64,000 nucleotides of DNA, from contig NZ_RAPO01000005.1 in the NCBI RefSeq assembly GCF_003610195.1, forward strand, positions 86,056-150,055, in the 5' to 3' direction. The position numbers and the translations under genes are program-made. This stretch comes from Halopiger aswanensis. Its GTDB lineage: Archaea > Halobacteriota > Halobacteria > Halobacteriales > Natrialbaceae. Position 1 is the stretch's first letter. Each line of letters opens with the position of its first letter. This document shows positions 1 to 10,425 of the stretch, piece by piece. Below the pieces are notes generated by a model, which worked only from the letters and a program-made list of their open reading frames with translations, was not told where the DNA came from and ran no database searches.

Positions 1-1284
1 GAGGGAACAGAACTGAAACAGGGCATCCGCGAACACCTCGGACAGTTCTCACTGCACGTCCTGCTGGTGTTCGCGACAGGACTGACCATCGGCTCAGAGC
101 GGACCGTCGTCCCCGTCCTCGGCGAGGACGTACTCGGCGTCAAATCGTTCTTTGTCATCGGCTCGTTCGTCGTCTCGTTCGGCTTCGTCAAAGCGCTGCT
201 CAATCTCTATGCCGGCAAATGGGGCGAGGAGTACGGGCGCAAGCCGGTGCTCGTGCTTGGCTGGATCACTGCCCTGCCGATCCCGGCAATTCTGATCTTC
301 GCCCCGAGCTGGAGTTGGATCACCGTCGGGAACGTCTTACTGGGGATCAACCAGGCGCTAACTTGGAGCATGGCAATTAACGCCAAGATCGATCTCGCGG
401 GCCCCGATCAGCGTGGGCTCGCCGTCGGCATCGACGAGGCGTTCGGCTACACTGGCGTCGCGGCAGGCGCGTGGATTACGGGCGTCATCGCCGGCCAGAC
501 CAGCCTTCGGCCGGAACCGTTCTACTTCCTCGCAGCCGTCGTGGTGCTGGCATTCCTCATCTCGATCTTTCTCATCAAAGAAACAGTCCAGTTCGCCCAA
601 CTGGAAGGCGATGACGATCACCACGATGCGAACCTCCCGTTCGACGAGGTTCTGAAGCGAGCAACTTACGGTGACAGAACGCTGTTCGCGGCGGCCCAGG
701 CCGGCCACATCGAGAACTTCGTGGACACGCTGTTCTGGATCGCCGTCCCGCTGTATCTCACGAACCAGGGACTTGCGATCGAAACTGTCGGCGTCGTCGT
801 CGGCGTCCACAGCGCAATGTACTTCCTCCAGATCGGAACCGGGGGCCTCGCCGACCGCATCGGTCGCCGTCCGCCCGTCGTCGCCGGAATGTTCCTCGCC
901 GGAGCGGGTGTCCTTGGGATGGTGTTCGTCGACAGCTACCTCCCGTGGGCGATCCTCGCTGGGTTCTCTGGACTCGGCATGGCACTACTCTACCCGAACC
1001 TGATGACGGTCCCCAGTGACGCGGCCCATCCAACATGGCGGTCGGCTGGCATGGGCGTCTACAGGATGTGGCGCGACGCCGGCTACGGAGTCGGTGCAAT
1101 CCTGATCGGCATCTCGATGGAGATTGTGAACCTTGAGGCCGCGTTCTACATGACCGCGGTCCTGATGTTCCTCTCTGGCACCATCGTCTACCTGTGGATG
1201 GAGGAGACTCACCCCGAGTTCGGATCCCACGAACCGCCGGTCCCAGCCTCAGACCAGCCCACCAGTGCGGCTCCCGATGACTGA
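1..1284 (+). CDS. MFS transporter, 5' end outside window
   Basis: Major facilitator superfamily permease. The reading frame is open from base 1, so the true start lies upstream; a GTG at 67 is the first in-window start but falls inside a membrane helix. Repeated hydrophobic segments and the MFS loop motif are visible (GKWGEEYGRKPV near the start, GGLADRIGRRPPV in the second half). A charged, His/Asp-rich central loop separates the two six-helix halves. The C-terminal tail is Pro/Ser-rich. The substrate cannot be told from sequence. It is followed by a 240-bp gap and then sulfur genes on the same strand. Confidence 0.9.
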   Translation, partial: EGTELKQGIREHLGQFSLHVLLVFATGLTIGSERTVVPVLGEDVLGVKSFFVIGSFVVSFGFVKALLNLYAGKWGEEYGRKPVLVLGWITALPIPAILIFAPSWSWITVGNVLLGINQALTWSMAINAKIDLAGPDQRGLAVGIDEAFGYTGVAAGAWITGVIAGQTSLRPEPFYFLAAVVVLAFLISIFLIKETVQFAQLEGDDDHHDANLPFDEVLKRATYGDRTLFAAAQAGHIENFVDTLFWIAVPLYLTNQGLAIETVGVVVGVHSAMYFLQIGTGGLADRIGRRPPVVAGMFLAGAGVLGMVFVDSYLPWAILAGFSGLGMALLYPNLMTVPSDAAHPTWRSAGMGVYRMWRDAGYGVGAILIGISMEIVNLEAAFYMTAVLMFLSGTIVYLWMEETHPEFGSHEPPVPASDQPTSAAPDD

Positions 1285-1524
1285 ACTATGCGATTCCTCA
1301 ACCATCGTTAAGAAATGCACTGCCGTGACGAGATAGCGGTCCTATACTGCGCCTAGTTCCTACGAGCTATCGAACGGGGAGAAATGATGTACTGAGAACT
1401 ACGACTAATTCCAACCAAGATCAGCTTTTCTAAGGCCGGTCAAACCGAGTACTGTTAGCCGTGCCTTTGCAGGGATGAGAACTATCGGCGGCCTCGGGCC
1501 AACTAGTATTGCGAGGTAATTCCA

Positions 1525-2673
1525 ATGGTGAACCAAATCTCACCCGAACGGCTCGCAGAGTTAATTGACGCAGACGAGTCGTTCACGCTCATCGATACGC
1601 GTCCCGAGGATAGTTACGAGGGCTGGCGGATTCACGGTGCAGAGAACATCCCGTTCGGTCCGGGTGACGAGTTCGCGGACGAAGAACTCGAGCGCGTCGA
1701 AGCGGCGAGAGACGGTGATTCGATCGTCGCGATCTGTGGGAAGGGACTGACCTCGACGCCGTTCAGCTTCGAACTCGAGCAGCATGGCTACGATGACGTG
1801 TCCGTCGTCAAAGGCGGCATGGAGGATTGGAGCAAGGTCTACGAAGTCGTTCCCGTCGAGACCGAAAACGATGATCTCGTCATTCTTCAACTGCAGCGAC
1901 GGGCGAAGGGCTGTCTCGGCTACGTCGTCGGATCAAAGCGCGCCGAATCGGCCGTCGTCGTCGATCCGACGCGACAGACGGATCAGTTCAAAATCGTCGC
2001 CGAGGAGGCTGGCCTCACAATCGAGCGCGTCCTCGACACACACGTCCACGCTGACCACATCTCGGGTGGATCGAAACTGGCAGCGGAGTTGGACGTTCCC
2101 TACCATCTCGGAGAACACGCGAGCGAGCGGGGCGTCGAGTATGACTACGAACCTCTCGCCGACGGCGAGACGATCGAACTTGGCGAGATCGAGATCGTAA
2201 CGCTACACACGCCGGGGCACACGACCGAGATGGTCAACTACCTCGTGGACGGCGAGGCACTCCTGACCGGCGACACGTTGTTCGTCGAGTCCGTCGGCCG
2301 GACGGAACTTCAATTCGGTGACGAAGATGCGGCACGAGGAGCTGAACTGCTCTATGAATCGATTCACGACACTATCCTCGAGCTATCGGACGAGACGCAG
2401 ATCCTCCCGGGACATGTGTCAGTCACAGAGAACAACCGATACGAAGTCGGCTCGCCAGGTAATCTGATCGGCGCTCAACTGGGTGATCTCCGTGATGATC
2501 TCAAGCTGCTGGGACTGGACGAGGACGAGTTTGTGGACCGGTTGGTCGATAACGCGCCCGACAAGCCGCCGAACTACGAGCGCGTGATCGAGATTAACAC
2601 GGGTTCGGAGCCGCCCGAGGACGAGTCCGAGGCGACGGAACTCGAGTTAGGGCCGAACAACTGCGCGGCCTAA
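1525..2673 (+). CDS. Rhodanese-metallo-beta-lactamase fusion (persulfide dioxygenase-like)
   Basis: An N-terminal rhodanese domain (about residues 5-110) carries the sulfur-accepting Cys71 in CGKGLTST. It is joined to a metallo-beta-lactamase domain with the metal motif HVHADH (His173, His175, Asp177, His178) and a later GHT and LPGH. Fusions of this kind are related to ETHE1-type persulfide dioxygenases and act on protein or low-molecular-weight persulfides in the cytoplasm; the exact substrate is inferred. A purine-rich GAGGTAAT stretch lies just before the ATG. The protein ends in an unusual Asn-Asn-Cys-Ala-Ala tail. A sulfurtransferase gene follows on the same strand, which supports a role in sulfane-sulfur metabolism. 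Confidence 0.9.
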   Translation: MVNQISPERLAELIDADESFTLIDTRPEDSYEGWRIHGAENIPFGPGDEFADEELERVEAARDGDSIVAICGKGLTSTPFSFELEQHGYDDVSVVKGGMEDWSKVYEVVPVETENDDLVILQLQRRAKGCLGYVVGSKRAESAVVVDPTRQTDQFKIVAEEAGLTIERVLDTHVHADHISGGSKLAAELDVPYHLGEHASERGVEYDYEPLADGETIELGEIEIVTLHTPGHTTEMVNYLVDGEALLTGDTLFVESVGRTELQFGDEDAARGAELLYESIHDTILELSDETQILPGHVSVTENNRYEVGSPGNLIGAQLGDLRDDLKLLGLDEDEFVDRLVDNAPDKPPNYERVIEINTGSEPPEDESEATELELGPNNCAA

Positions 2674-2855
2674 TTCTCTGCACGTTCATTTCTTCGGATC
2701 CCGCCCAAAGTACACTATGAGGTAACGTTGACTCGGGTTCGCTAGCTACTGTTAGGTCTGAGTACTACTTCGGTACAATAGAAACACATAATATTGTACT
2801 ATTTTGGAATTATTAGAAACAGCTCTAAGTAGCTTATCCGTGTAGTCGAACTCGT

Positions 2856-3752
2856 ATGGCTGACACCAGTGAATACGCGACCGACGCACTCGTTTCGCCA
2901 GACTGGCTCGAAGAACACCTCGACGAGTTCGGAAACGACGACCCAGAATATCGGTTAGTTGAGGCCGATATCGAATATGAGGAGTCATACGCCGAAGGAC
3001 ACATTCCGAACGCGATCGGATTCGGTTGGGGGACACACCTCCAGGATTCGACGCAGCGCGATATCCTGAAAAAGAATCAATTCGCGGAGATCATGGGAGA
3101 AGCAGGAATTACAGAGGACTCAACAGTCGTCCTCTATGGCGACGAGTGGAATCAGTGGGCCGCGTACACCTACTGGCAGTTCAAGTACTACGGTCACGAG
3201 GACGTCCATCTACTGGACGGTGGACGGGTCTACTGGGAAGAAAACGACTATCCAATGACAACCGATGAACCTGATTTGCCCGAACGTGAGTACGACGTCA
3301 GCGGCCCATTCGACAATATCCGTATTTATCGGGAAGGCGTTGAGGACGCACTAGAGGTGGACGTCCCGCTTGTAGACGTTCGTAGCGCTGCGGAGTACCG
3401 CGGTGAGAAAATTGCTCCAGAAGGAAGTCGGGAAACTGCCCAGCGGGCAGGTCACATTCCAAGTGCTCAGAACATTACATGGAGTGAGAACCTCAAAGAT
3501 AATAGTCGATTCAAGAGTCGAGCGGAATTGGAGGAGCTCTATGCAGACTACGGTATCACCGGTGATAGCGAAGTCATCACCTACTGTCGAATCGGCGAGC
3601 GCTCGTCGATTACATGGTTCACACTCCACGAACTCCTCGGATATGAGGACGTCCGGAATTACGACGGTTCATGGACCGAATGGGGGAACCTCATTCGCTC
3701 CCCTGTTGAGGTAGAGACTGACGATCCCGCAACGTTGGCAACTGAAGGGTAG
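2856..3752 (+). CDS. Thiosulfate/3-mercaptopyruvate sulfurtransferase
   Basis: Two tandem rhodanese domains, about residues 10-140 and 155-295. The first is inactive, with no Cys at the active-site position. The second carries Cys244 in the loop YCRIGERS, so one domain is catalytic as in TST/MST enzymes. It moves sulfane sulfur from thiosulfate or mercaptopyruvate to a thiophilic acceptor. Length (298 aa) is normal for the family. An AT-rich promoter (AATATTGTACTATTTT) lies 60-90 bp upstream, so it probably has its own transcript despite following the rhodanese-lactamase gene. Confidence 0.92.
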   Translation: MADTSEYATDALVSPDWLEEHLDEFGNDDPEYRLVEADIEYEESYAEGHIPNAIGFGWGTHLQDSTQRDILKKNQFAEIMGEAGITEDSTVVLYGDEWNQWAAYTYWQFKYYGHEDVHLLDGGRVYWEENDYPMTTDEPDLPEREYDVSGPFDNIRIYREGVEDALEVDVPLVDVRSAAEYRGEKIAPEGSRETAQRAGHIPSAQNITWSENLKDNSRFKSRAELEELYADYGITGDSEVITYCRIGERSSITWFTLHELLGYEDVRNYDGSWTEWGNLIRSPVEVETDDPATLATEG

Positions 3753-3888
3753 TCCAATTGGATTCGTGATATTCCCCGCACCGTGTACGGCGCGGAGGAT
3801 GTCACTCACGCTCGCCCTGCTCAGTTCTCGGTTCCGACAAAGGATGCAACACTCGTCCTTGCGGGAAGGGCGGGATTCTCTCGCTGAA

Positions 3889-4275
3889 TCAAGATAGTAA
3901 CTCGAGAACCCGTTCAAAGCGCTCGTACGCGTCGTCGCCGATCGGGTCGAGTTCGTCGTCGTCAGCGATGCCAATCAAACGCTGCGGATCGACCGCAGTG
4001 ACGACCACGCCGTCGTCATCGTCATAGACGACGACGTTGCACGGAAGCAACGTTCCGAGTTCGAGATCGTGCTCGAGTCCCTGATGGGCTAACTGCGGAT
4101 TGCACGCACCCAGGATTCTGTACTGTCGGAAGTCCTCGTCGAGTTTCTTTTGCAGCGTTTCCTGGACGTCGATATCGCAGAGCACGCCGAACCCCTCGTC
4201 CTCGAGGGCGTCGATCGTTTTCTCGACGACGTCGCCGAACTCGCCGTCGACTTGTGTACGGAGCGTATAGGACAT
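3889..4275 (-). CDS. DUF302 family protein
   Basis: 128-residue soluble protein matching the DUF302 pattern: an N-terminal segment on modulating a possible metal/redox-responsive fold, then GACNPQLAHQGLEHDLELGTLLPCNVVVYDD with Cys residues in the ACNP and LPCN motifs. DUF302 proteins are small alpha-beta proteins often found beside sulfur, thioredoxin or metal genes; their function is unknown. It is divergent from the methyltransferase gene at 4386. Confidence 0.85.
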   Translation of the reverse strand: MSYTLRTQVDGEFGDVVEKTIDALEDEGFGVLCDIDVQETLQKKLDEDFRQYRILGACNPQLAHQGLEHDLELGTLLPCNVVVYDDDDGVVVTAVDPQRLIGIADDDELDPIGDDAYERFERVLELLS

Positions 4276-4385
4276 ACTGTACGACCGATTGCGAGAACGG
4301 TCGTCGTTGGGGTAGCAACAGCAAGCCCGCGGTACGTGCGTCAGTTCGAGGAAGACTGTAGTCCGTCCACGATGAAGAGATTACT

Positions 4386-5048
4386 ATGGTTTCTCGTCGT
4401 ACCATACGAGCGATCGCCGCTCTGTTCGGACTCACACTGCTCGCCGGATTCGCATACGCCCTCCGGTGGCGATCGAACCCGTCACCGTGCCCGTACGCTC
4501 AGCGCCACGTGATCGACCTCCCGCGTCCGGTCATCACTCGCTCCCGACTGCGCGACATACTCGAGCCCCAGCCCGGTGAGCGTCTTCTCGAGGTCGGACC
4601 GGGAACCGGCTACTACACCGGGATGGTCGCACGGACGATCGAATCGTCAGGGACACTGCACGCCGTAGACATCCAGTCGGAGATGGTCGAACACCTCGGA
4701 ACGCGAATGCAACAAGAGGAAACCCTGAACGTCGAACCGATTCGCGGCGACGCACGATCGCTTCCGTACCCGGACGACACGTTCGACGCCGCGTATCTGG
4801 TCTTAGTCCTCGGCGAGATTCCCGACCAGAAGCGAGCCCTCGACGAACTCGAGCGGGTTCTGAAACCAGACGGTCGACTCATTGTCGGCGAATCGCTCCC
4901 CGACCCGCACTTCGTCGGATTTGAAGGGTTGCGACGCCGAATCGAGCAACGGGGACTGACGTTTGATGCGCGCGTTGGAACGCGAGTTGGGTATTTCGCG
5001 CGCTTCGACGTGAGGACCGCGGACCGATCGATCGATCCCGTCGAATGA
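4386..5048 (+). CDS. Class I SAM-dependent methyltransferase with N-terminal membrane anchor
   Basis: Residues 1-25 are basic and then hydrophobic, giving one likely membrane anchor. A Rossmann methyltransferase domain follows: motif I LLEVGPGTGYYTG, acidic loop VDIQSEM, then DARSLPYPDDTFDAAYLVLVLGEIPD, the arrangement seen in UbiE/Met10-like enzymes. The substrate is unknown. The ATG is preferred because the hydrophobic segment follows directly. It is divergent from the DUF302 gene with a 110-bp shared promoter region. Confidence 0.85.
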   Translation: MVSRRTIRAIAALFGLTLLAGFAYALRWRSNPSPCPYAQRHVIDLPRPVITRSRLRDILEPQPGERLLEVGPGTGYYTGMVARTIESSGTLHAVDIQSEMVEHLGTRMQQEETLNVEPIRGDARSLPYPDDTFDAAYLVLVLGEIPDQKRALDELERVLKPDGRLIVGESLPDPHFVGFEGLRRRIEQRGLTFDARVGTRVGYFARFDVRTADRSIDPVE

Positions 5049-5269
5049 TTGGTTGTTAGAAGATAGTACAAAACTGTCTCAGGAACCTCGAACATAGAGC
5101 AGGAGTCCTCTCCCTCGTTCTCAGACCCCAAGGAGATATTATAGCGGACATGTGGATTCCTGCGGTTATCTCATGACGCCTGCAACGGTAATGACGATCG
5201 ATCGAACCCGTATGGTATTGCCCAATACACACAAAACCTTTAAACGCTGTCAGCCCATACGTAGTGGTG

Positions 5270-5629
5270 ATGGCAACTGATGCACGCGACGACGTTTCGG
5301 CGGGATCGCTCAACGAACCGATCTACATCGACGGGAGGAGTCACCTCGAGGAGGTCACGGCGGCACACGACGTCGTCCTCGTGGACTTCTACGCTGACTG
5401 GTGTGGCCCCTGTCAGATGCTCAACCCCGTCCTCGAGCGGCTTGCGGACACGACTGAGGCCGTGATCGCCAAGGTCGACGTCGACGAACACCAGCAGCTT
5501 GCGGGGTCGTTCGGCGTTCGTGGCGTGCCGACGCTCGTCCTCTTTGCGGACGGCGAGCAGGTCGAACAGCAGTCCGGCGCGCTGCCGGAAGACCGACTTC
5601 GTACCCTGATCGAGGGATACACTGAATGA
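5270..5629 (+). CDS. trxA: Thioredoxin
   Basis: Small thioredoxin with the redox motif WCGPC and the cis-proline loop GVRGVPTLVLF. It reduces protein disulfides with electrons from the reductase encoded directly downstream. Two in-frame GTG codons (5264, 5267) precede the ATG at 5270. The ATG is preferred because TTTAAA at 5239-5244 lies 26 bp upstream, which fits a leaderless archaeal transcript beginning at the ATG. The stop overlaps the start of the reductase gene by 4 bp, so the two form an operon. Confidence 0.95.
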   Translation: MATDARDDVSAGSLNEPIYIDGRSHLEEVTAAHDVVLVDFYADWCGPCQMLNPVLERLADTTEAVIAKVDVDEHQQLAGSFGVRGVPTLVLFADGEQVEQQSGALPEDRLRTLIEGYTE

Positions 5630-6669
5630 ACGAGGAAACTGATACGACCGCAGACGTTCGTGACGTGGTGATCATCGGCTCCGGTATCGCTGGCCTTTCC
5701 GCGGCTGTCTACGCCGCGCGAGCCGACCTCGAGCCGCTGGTGCTCGAGGGGCCCGAACCGGGCGGCCAGCTGACGCTGACGACCGACGTCGAGAACTACC
5801 TCGGCTTTCCCGAGGGCGTCGGCGGGATGGAGCTGATCCAAAACGGCAAGGACCAGGCCGAGCGTTTCGGCGCCGAGTTCACTCACGGCACCGTCGAAAA
5901 CGCGACGCTCGAGGAACGCCCGTTCGAACTCGAGCTCTCGAACGGCGATCGGCTGCGAACGCGTGCGCTGATCGTCGCGAGCGGCGCGAGCGCTCGCTGG
6001 GTCGGCGCCGAGAACGAAGACGAACTGATGGGTTACGGTCTCTCGACGTGTGCGACCTGCGACGGCGCGTTCCACCGCGGCGACGACGTCCTCGTGATTG
6101 GCGGCGGCGATTCGGCGATGGAAGAAGCGCTCTTCCTCGCGAAGTTCGCCGACAGCGTGACGATCGTCCACCGCCGCGAGGAACTGCGCGCTTCCGAGAT
6201 CATGGCCGACCGCGCCCGCGATCACGAGGATATCGAGTTCCGCTGGAACACCGAACTCGAGGCGCTCCGCGGCTCGCAGGAGGAGGGCGTCACCGGCGCG
6301 ACGCTCGTCTCCCATCCCGACGGTTACCCCAGCGAGAAAGCCGCGAACGGCGTCGACGTGGATCGGGAGACCGTCGAGGTCGGCGGCGTGTTCTACGCGA
6401 TCGGTCACACGCCGAACACGGAGTTCCTCGAGGGGACCGCCGTCGAACGCGACGAGCGCGGCTACCTCTACACTCGAACCGACGACGCCGGCCGCGCGAC
6501 GACCGAGACGACGGTCGAGGGCGTCTTCGCCGCCGGCGACGTCGCCGATCCGGACTATCAACAGGCGATCACTGCCGCTGGAACCGGTAGCATGGCCGCA
6601 CTCGACGCTGAGGCGTACCTTGAAACGCTCGAGCGGACGGAAGAAACTACGCTCGAGGTTTCCCCATAG
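5626..6669 (+). CDS. trxB: Thioredoxin reductase
   Basis: FAD/NAD(P)H-dependent low-molecular-weight thioredoxin reductase. It has an N-terminal FAD motif GSGIAGLSAAVYAA, the redox pair CATCDGAF, an NAD(P)H motif GGGDSAMEEALFLA with HRRE typical of NADPH binding, and a C-terminal FAD motif GVFAAGDVADPDYQQ. It regenerates the thioredoxin encoded just upstream (ATGA overlap). Length (347 aa) is slightly above the family norm because of an insert near residues 225-245. Confidence 0.95.
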   Translation: MNEETDTTADVRDVVIIGSGIAGLSAAVYAARADLEPLVLEGPEPGGQLTLTTDVENYLGFPEGVGGMELIQNGKDQAERFGAEFTHGTVENATLEERPFELELSNGDRLRTRALIVASGASARWVGAENEDELMGYGLSTCATCDGAFHRGDDVLVIGGGDSAMEEALFLAKFADSVTIVHRREELRASEIMADRARDHEDIEFRWNTELEALRGSQEEGVTGATLVSHPDGYPSEKAANGVDVDRETVEVGGVFYAIGHTPNTEFLEGTAVERDERGYLYTRTDDAGRATTETTVEGVFAAGDVADPDYQQAITAAGTGSMAALDAEAYLETLERTEETTLEVSP

Positions 6670-6819
6670 TCGCACCCCTCGTTAGCATCGAATCAGCTTG
6701 TCTCTAGCTGTCCAGTAGACGTAGAAGTTCTCGAAAAATAGCGTTCACTGTAACGCGTCTTGAGCAATATTTGATACGTACGTATCGGCGGATGAGAATC
6801 CATCAATAAGATCACTGCT

Positions 6820-8894
6820 TCAGCGGTGAGGAGCTGACTTGTTTGCTTCGCCAGCCGCAGGGAGTCGAAACGAAAACGCGGATCCATTGTCGAGTTCGGA
6901 GTCGACCCAGATCTCACCGCCGTGCCGTTCGAGAATCCGTTGACAAAGTGCGAGACCGATTCCGGTACCGGAGCTCTCGTGACGACTGTGTACTCGCTCG
7001 AAGATGTCGAAATCCGGTCTTGATCCTCGGGATCGATACCAATTCCTTCGTCTTGGACAGTCACGATCCAGTCGGTGCTATCCCGTTGGGCAGAGACGGA
7101 TACGGTCGGCGAGTCGGGACCGCTATACTGGATAGCGTTCCGAAGCAGGTTCTGAAACACCTGTCGCAACTGATGTGGGTCCCCTTCGACACGGGGCAAC
7201 GACTCTGCAGTAATTGTCGCGTCAGTGGTCTCGATTATGGGTTGCAGATCCTGACAGACGTCTTCCAACACGCTCTCTAGATCGACGGGTTCTAACGGAT
7301 CTGCTTCCGTTTCAACCCGCGAATACTTGAGCAAGCCGTCGATCATTGCTCGCATCCGGTCAGCCCCGTTGACAGCGAACTCAAGGAACTCGAGTCCTTC
7401 TTCATCAAGGTCGTCCTCGTATCGGCGTTCGATGAGCTGGAGGTACGACGATACCATCCGTAAGGGTTCTTGCAGATCGTGCGAGGTGGCATACGCGAAC
7501 TGCTCGAGCCGCTTATTCAACTCCTCAAGATCTGCGATCAATCGTTCGAGTTCCGTCTGATACTGCCGACGCTCGATCGCTTCTGCGATAACGTTGGCAA
7601 CACTCTGGATGAACGAGATATCTTCATCGCTGAACGTTTGGGGAGAAGTATCGTGCGTAGCCAGAATTCCCCACGGTTCGTCGAACGGACCGATAATAGT
7701 ACTAATACCGCTACGAACGTCATGGTCCGTCAGTAAGTCGGGACCGCTAAATCGGGTATCTGTCTCGAGGTCCTCAACGACGACCGGTTGAGCGTGTTCC
7801 AGGGTATACGCGGCCTGTGAATTAGCTTCGACGGCAGACACTGTCGCCTCCCCAACAAGGCCCTTGTGCCATCCAATACCTTGGCGTAGGAGAAGTTCCT
7901 CACGTTCCTCGCGGAGATCAAGGATTTTGCAGTAATCGATACCGAGTACGTTCGTTACTTGGCGAGCCGCGTCGCTCATGAGTTCGTCGAGATCGGCGGT
8001 TTCGAGTGCGAGTTGTCCGAGGTCGGCGATAGCTTGTTGCTGACGGGCCCGCTTCGTGAGTTTTCGTTCGTGTTGCTTGTGCTCAGTGATGTCCTGTGAC
8101 ATCGCCAAAATGGCGTATATTTCGCCCTCGTCAGTAGTCAACGGGTGTGTTCGGAACTCGAAAATTCGCCCCTGAACCGCTAGCTCAAATGTGGTCGGCT
8201 CGCCATCGAGAGCGGCACGATAGTTTGGCTCGATCTCTTTCAGTATTTCCTCCGGATATACGTCCTGTATTCGTTCGCCTTGAAGATCACTAGCACTAAA
8301 ATTGAGAGAATCGAAACCCTGTCCAGCGACGAGCGTGTGTCGTAACTCGGTATTCAGAAGTGCAACCGCTCCATTTGGGAAGTTTTCCGTCAGGGTTCGG
8401 TATCGTTGCTCGGACTCCTCTAGTTGGGTAACCGTCTCCTCAAGTTCCGCCTGCGTCCGATTGAGTTCACGGTTGCGCTGTTCAAGCGTTCGCGTTCTCG
8501 TTTTCGCTCGCGCATCGTACGTCCCAGCAGCGAGTCCCGCAGTACTCCCAATTGCAGTGAGGATAAGGATATTCTGGATGGGATCTCGGAGTCCCGCAAC
8601 CATCGCTATCAAGCCGATAAGACCGAGCATCGAACTGATCCCGCCGACACACCACTTCGTAATGACGGGAAAAGTCTCAGGATGAATGTCGGTTTGTGGA
8701 AGCCGATAGCCGACAAAGAAGAGCAGAACTCCAGATCCAACAACCAAGAGAGTGATAATCAGATCGATGCCAAGCGGGGTATCAATATCCGGTAGAAACG
8801 GGTAACCGATACCCAGTACGATATACAATCCACCGAGAGCGACGAGAAGTTTTCTCCCTCTATGGAAAGAAAAGAATTGCTCGAACCAAGCCAT
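6820..8894 (-). pseudogene. PAS-GAF sensor histidine kinase, frameshifted in the ATPase domain
   Basis: Read on the minus strand: five hydrophobic segments (residues 1-125), a coiled coil, a PAS domain (about 165-280), a GAF domain (about 290-440), a DHp helix with the phosphoacceptor in ATSHDLQEPLRM, and a HATPase_c domain with N box NLLRNAIQYSG and G1 box [12 protein letters not shown]. The frame then slips at about 7009-7013 and runs on as nonsense to 6693. In the alternative frame the family sequence resumes at once ([14 protein letters not shown], then GTGIGLAL) and ends at 6820. One T appears lost from a T-run. As written, the protein would be 733 aa without the G2 box, so ATP binding is probably lost unless this is a sequencing error. 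Confidence 0.85.
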
Positions 8895-9029
8895 TAGACA
8901 AATTTATTCACTCGATCTTATCAAGTTGGTGCCTAAGATGTGTGTATACCACATTATTCACAAACCTATACAAAATATAACGACAACTTCAAATCACTAC
9001 TTTGTGCGTCGGTGTCGAACAGGGAGACG

Positions 9030-10049
9030 ATGGCTACTGATTCGACCATTCACGATTACGAAGTTCTCGTCGTCGGAGGCGGCCCAGCTGGAATGACCGC
9101 GGCACTGTATACGACGCGACTCGGACATCGGACGGCCGTCGTCGACCGAGGCGGTGGTCGGGCAGCGATGATGCAAGATGTTCACAACCTACTAGGGGTC
9201 ACGGAGGATACATCTGGTAGCGAATTTCTCTCAATCGGTAGAGACCAACTTCGGGAGTACGGGTGCGATATCCACAATGATCTACTTGTCTCCTGTGATA
9301 CCAATGAGGATGGGTCAATCCATCTCTGCGGGAATAATGCTGACTACCGCGCAGAATACGTCGTCCTAGCGACGGGATTCAACGATGTCCGTCCAGAGCC
9401 GCCACTACCGCGAACCGGTCGTGGACTCCACTACTGCTTGCACTGTGATGCCTACATGTTCGTCGACGAACCCGTCTACGTCATGGGTTATGGGGAGAGC
9501 GCTGCACACGTAGCCGGAATCATGCTTAACTTCACCGACGATGTCGATCTGCTCACGCGCGGTAATGACCCCGAATGGAGCGATGAGACAGCGACGATGC
9601 TCTCAAATCATCCAATCGACATTATTCACACGGACATCACTGGCATTCAAAACGACAAAGACGGCTGGTTAGCGGCCCTCGAATTTGAAGACGGTACGGT
9701 TCGGGAATATAAGGGTGGCTTCGCGATGTACGGTGCTGAGTACAACAACGGCCTAGCCCGCAATCTTGGCTGTGATATCAACGATGATGGAACAGTCGTC
9801 GTCGATGATCACGGTCAGACGTCGGTTGAACGTGTCTATGCAGTTGGAGACCTAACGCCTGGCCACAATCAACTCCCCATTGCACTGGGTGAAGGAGCAA
9901 AGGCTGGTATCTCGTTGCATTTCGCCTTACGGGACTTCCCCCGAGATCTCGACGTTATCGAAGAACAAGGTCCAGTCCGATCTGACGAAGTTCCCGGAAT
10001 TCCAGACGAACTCCTTGAACAGGAAGTCGAATTCCACACATATAACTGA
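9030..10049 (+). CDS. Thioredoxin-reductase-like FAD-dependent oxidoreductase
   Basis: Pyridine-nucleotide-disulfide oxidoreductase family. The FAD motif VVGGGPAGMTAALYT is near the N-terminus, a CLHCDAY motif supplies a CxxC pair at the thioredoxin-reductase position, and a C-terminal VYAVGDLTPGHNQ closes the FAD site. The second dinucleotide motif is degenerate (VMGYGESAAHVAGI), so NADPH use is uncertain and it may be a ferredoxin- or NADH-linked variant. The start at 9030 is preferred over the in-frame 8940 because AGGGAGA lies 5 bp upstream. It is divergent from the sensor kinase. Confidence 0.88.
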   Translation: MATDSTIHDYEVLVVGGGPAGMTAALYTTRLGHRTAVVDRGGGRAAMMQDVHNLLGVTEDTSGSEFLSIGRDQLREYGCDIHNDLLVSCDTNEDGSIHLCGNNADYRAEYVVLATGFNDVRPEPPLPRTGRGLHYCLHCDAYMFVDEPVYVMGYGESAAHVAGIMLNFTDDVDLLTRGNDPEWSDETATMLSNHPIDIIHTDITGIQNDKDGWLAALEFEDGTVREYKGGFAMYGAEYNNGLARNLGCDINDDGTVVVDDHGQTSVERVYAVGDLTPGHNQLPIALGEGAKAGISLHFALRDFPRDLDVIEEQGPVRSDEVPGIPDELLEQEVEFHTYN

Positions 10050-10241
10050 TGTGGTCCGAGAAGGCTCTCTTCAGAACTTCCTGACCCCCATCAACCCAAC
10101 TAGCCAGATAGAAAATCCGCACAACTTCAGATAGCAGGTCTTCTACCGACGACGGCTACCACGTCTTCGACCACTACCTAAACCAACAACAAGACTGCAA
10201 TTACATGGGCTTGATAAACTTCTAATAAAGATACCCGAGCG

Positions 10242-10403
10242 TCACGTAGTAGTGGCTGTCTGCAGGGTGAGATCACCGAACCAGTGGAGCACACTTGTAC
10301 GTTTCGTGGTGCGGCGAGTGACGTTCGTAATCGTCCATTCGTCGTCGTGGTCAGATAGTGATCGCCCGCGGAAGCGCGTCAATCGGGAGTAAGACTCGGA
10401 CAT
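10242..10403 (-). CDS. Small hypothetical protein (53 aa)
   Basis: Short frame beginning MSESYSRLTRF and ending with a Thr-rich tail. It lies 22 bp downstream of the ParA-linked gene and on the same strand, so it could be the third gene of that transcript. Composition is Arg/Thr-rich with one Trp-rich patch; no domain recognised. It could also be the tail of a decayed gene. Confidence 0.4.
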   Translation of the reverse strand: MSESYSRLTRFRGRSLSDHDDEWTITNVTRRTTKRTSVLHWFGDLTLQTATTT

Positions 10404-10425
10404 ACAAGCGATATTGAGTTAATTG

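Noticed and set aside
5413..6675. 420-codon minus-strand frame
   Set aside because: Antisense to trxA/trxB, which are clearly real.
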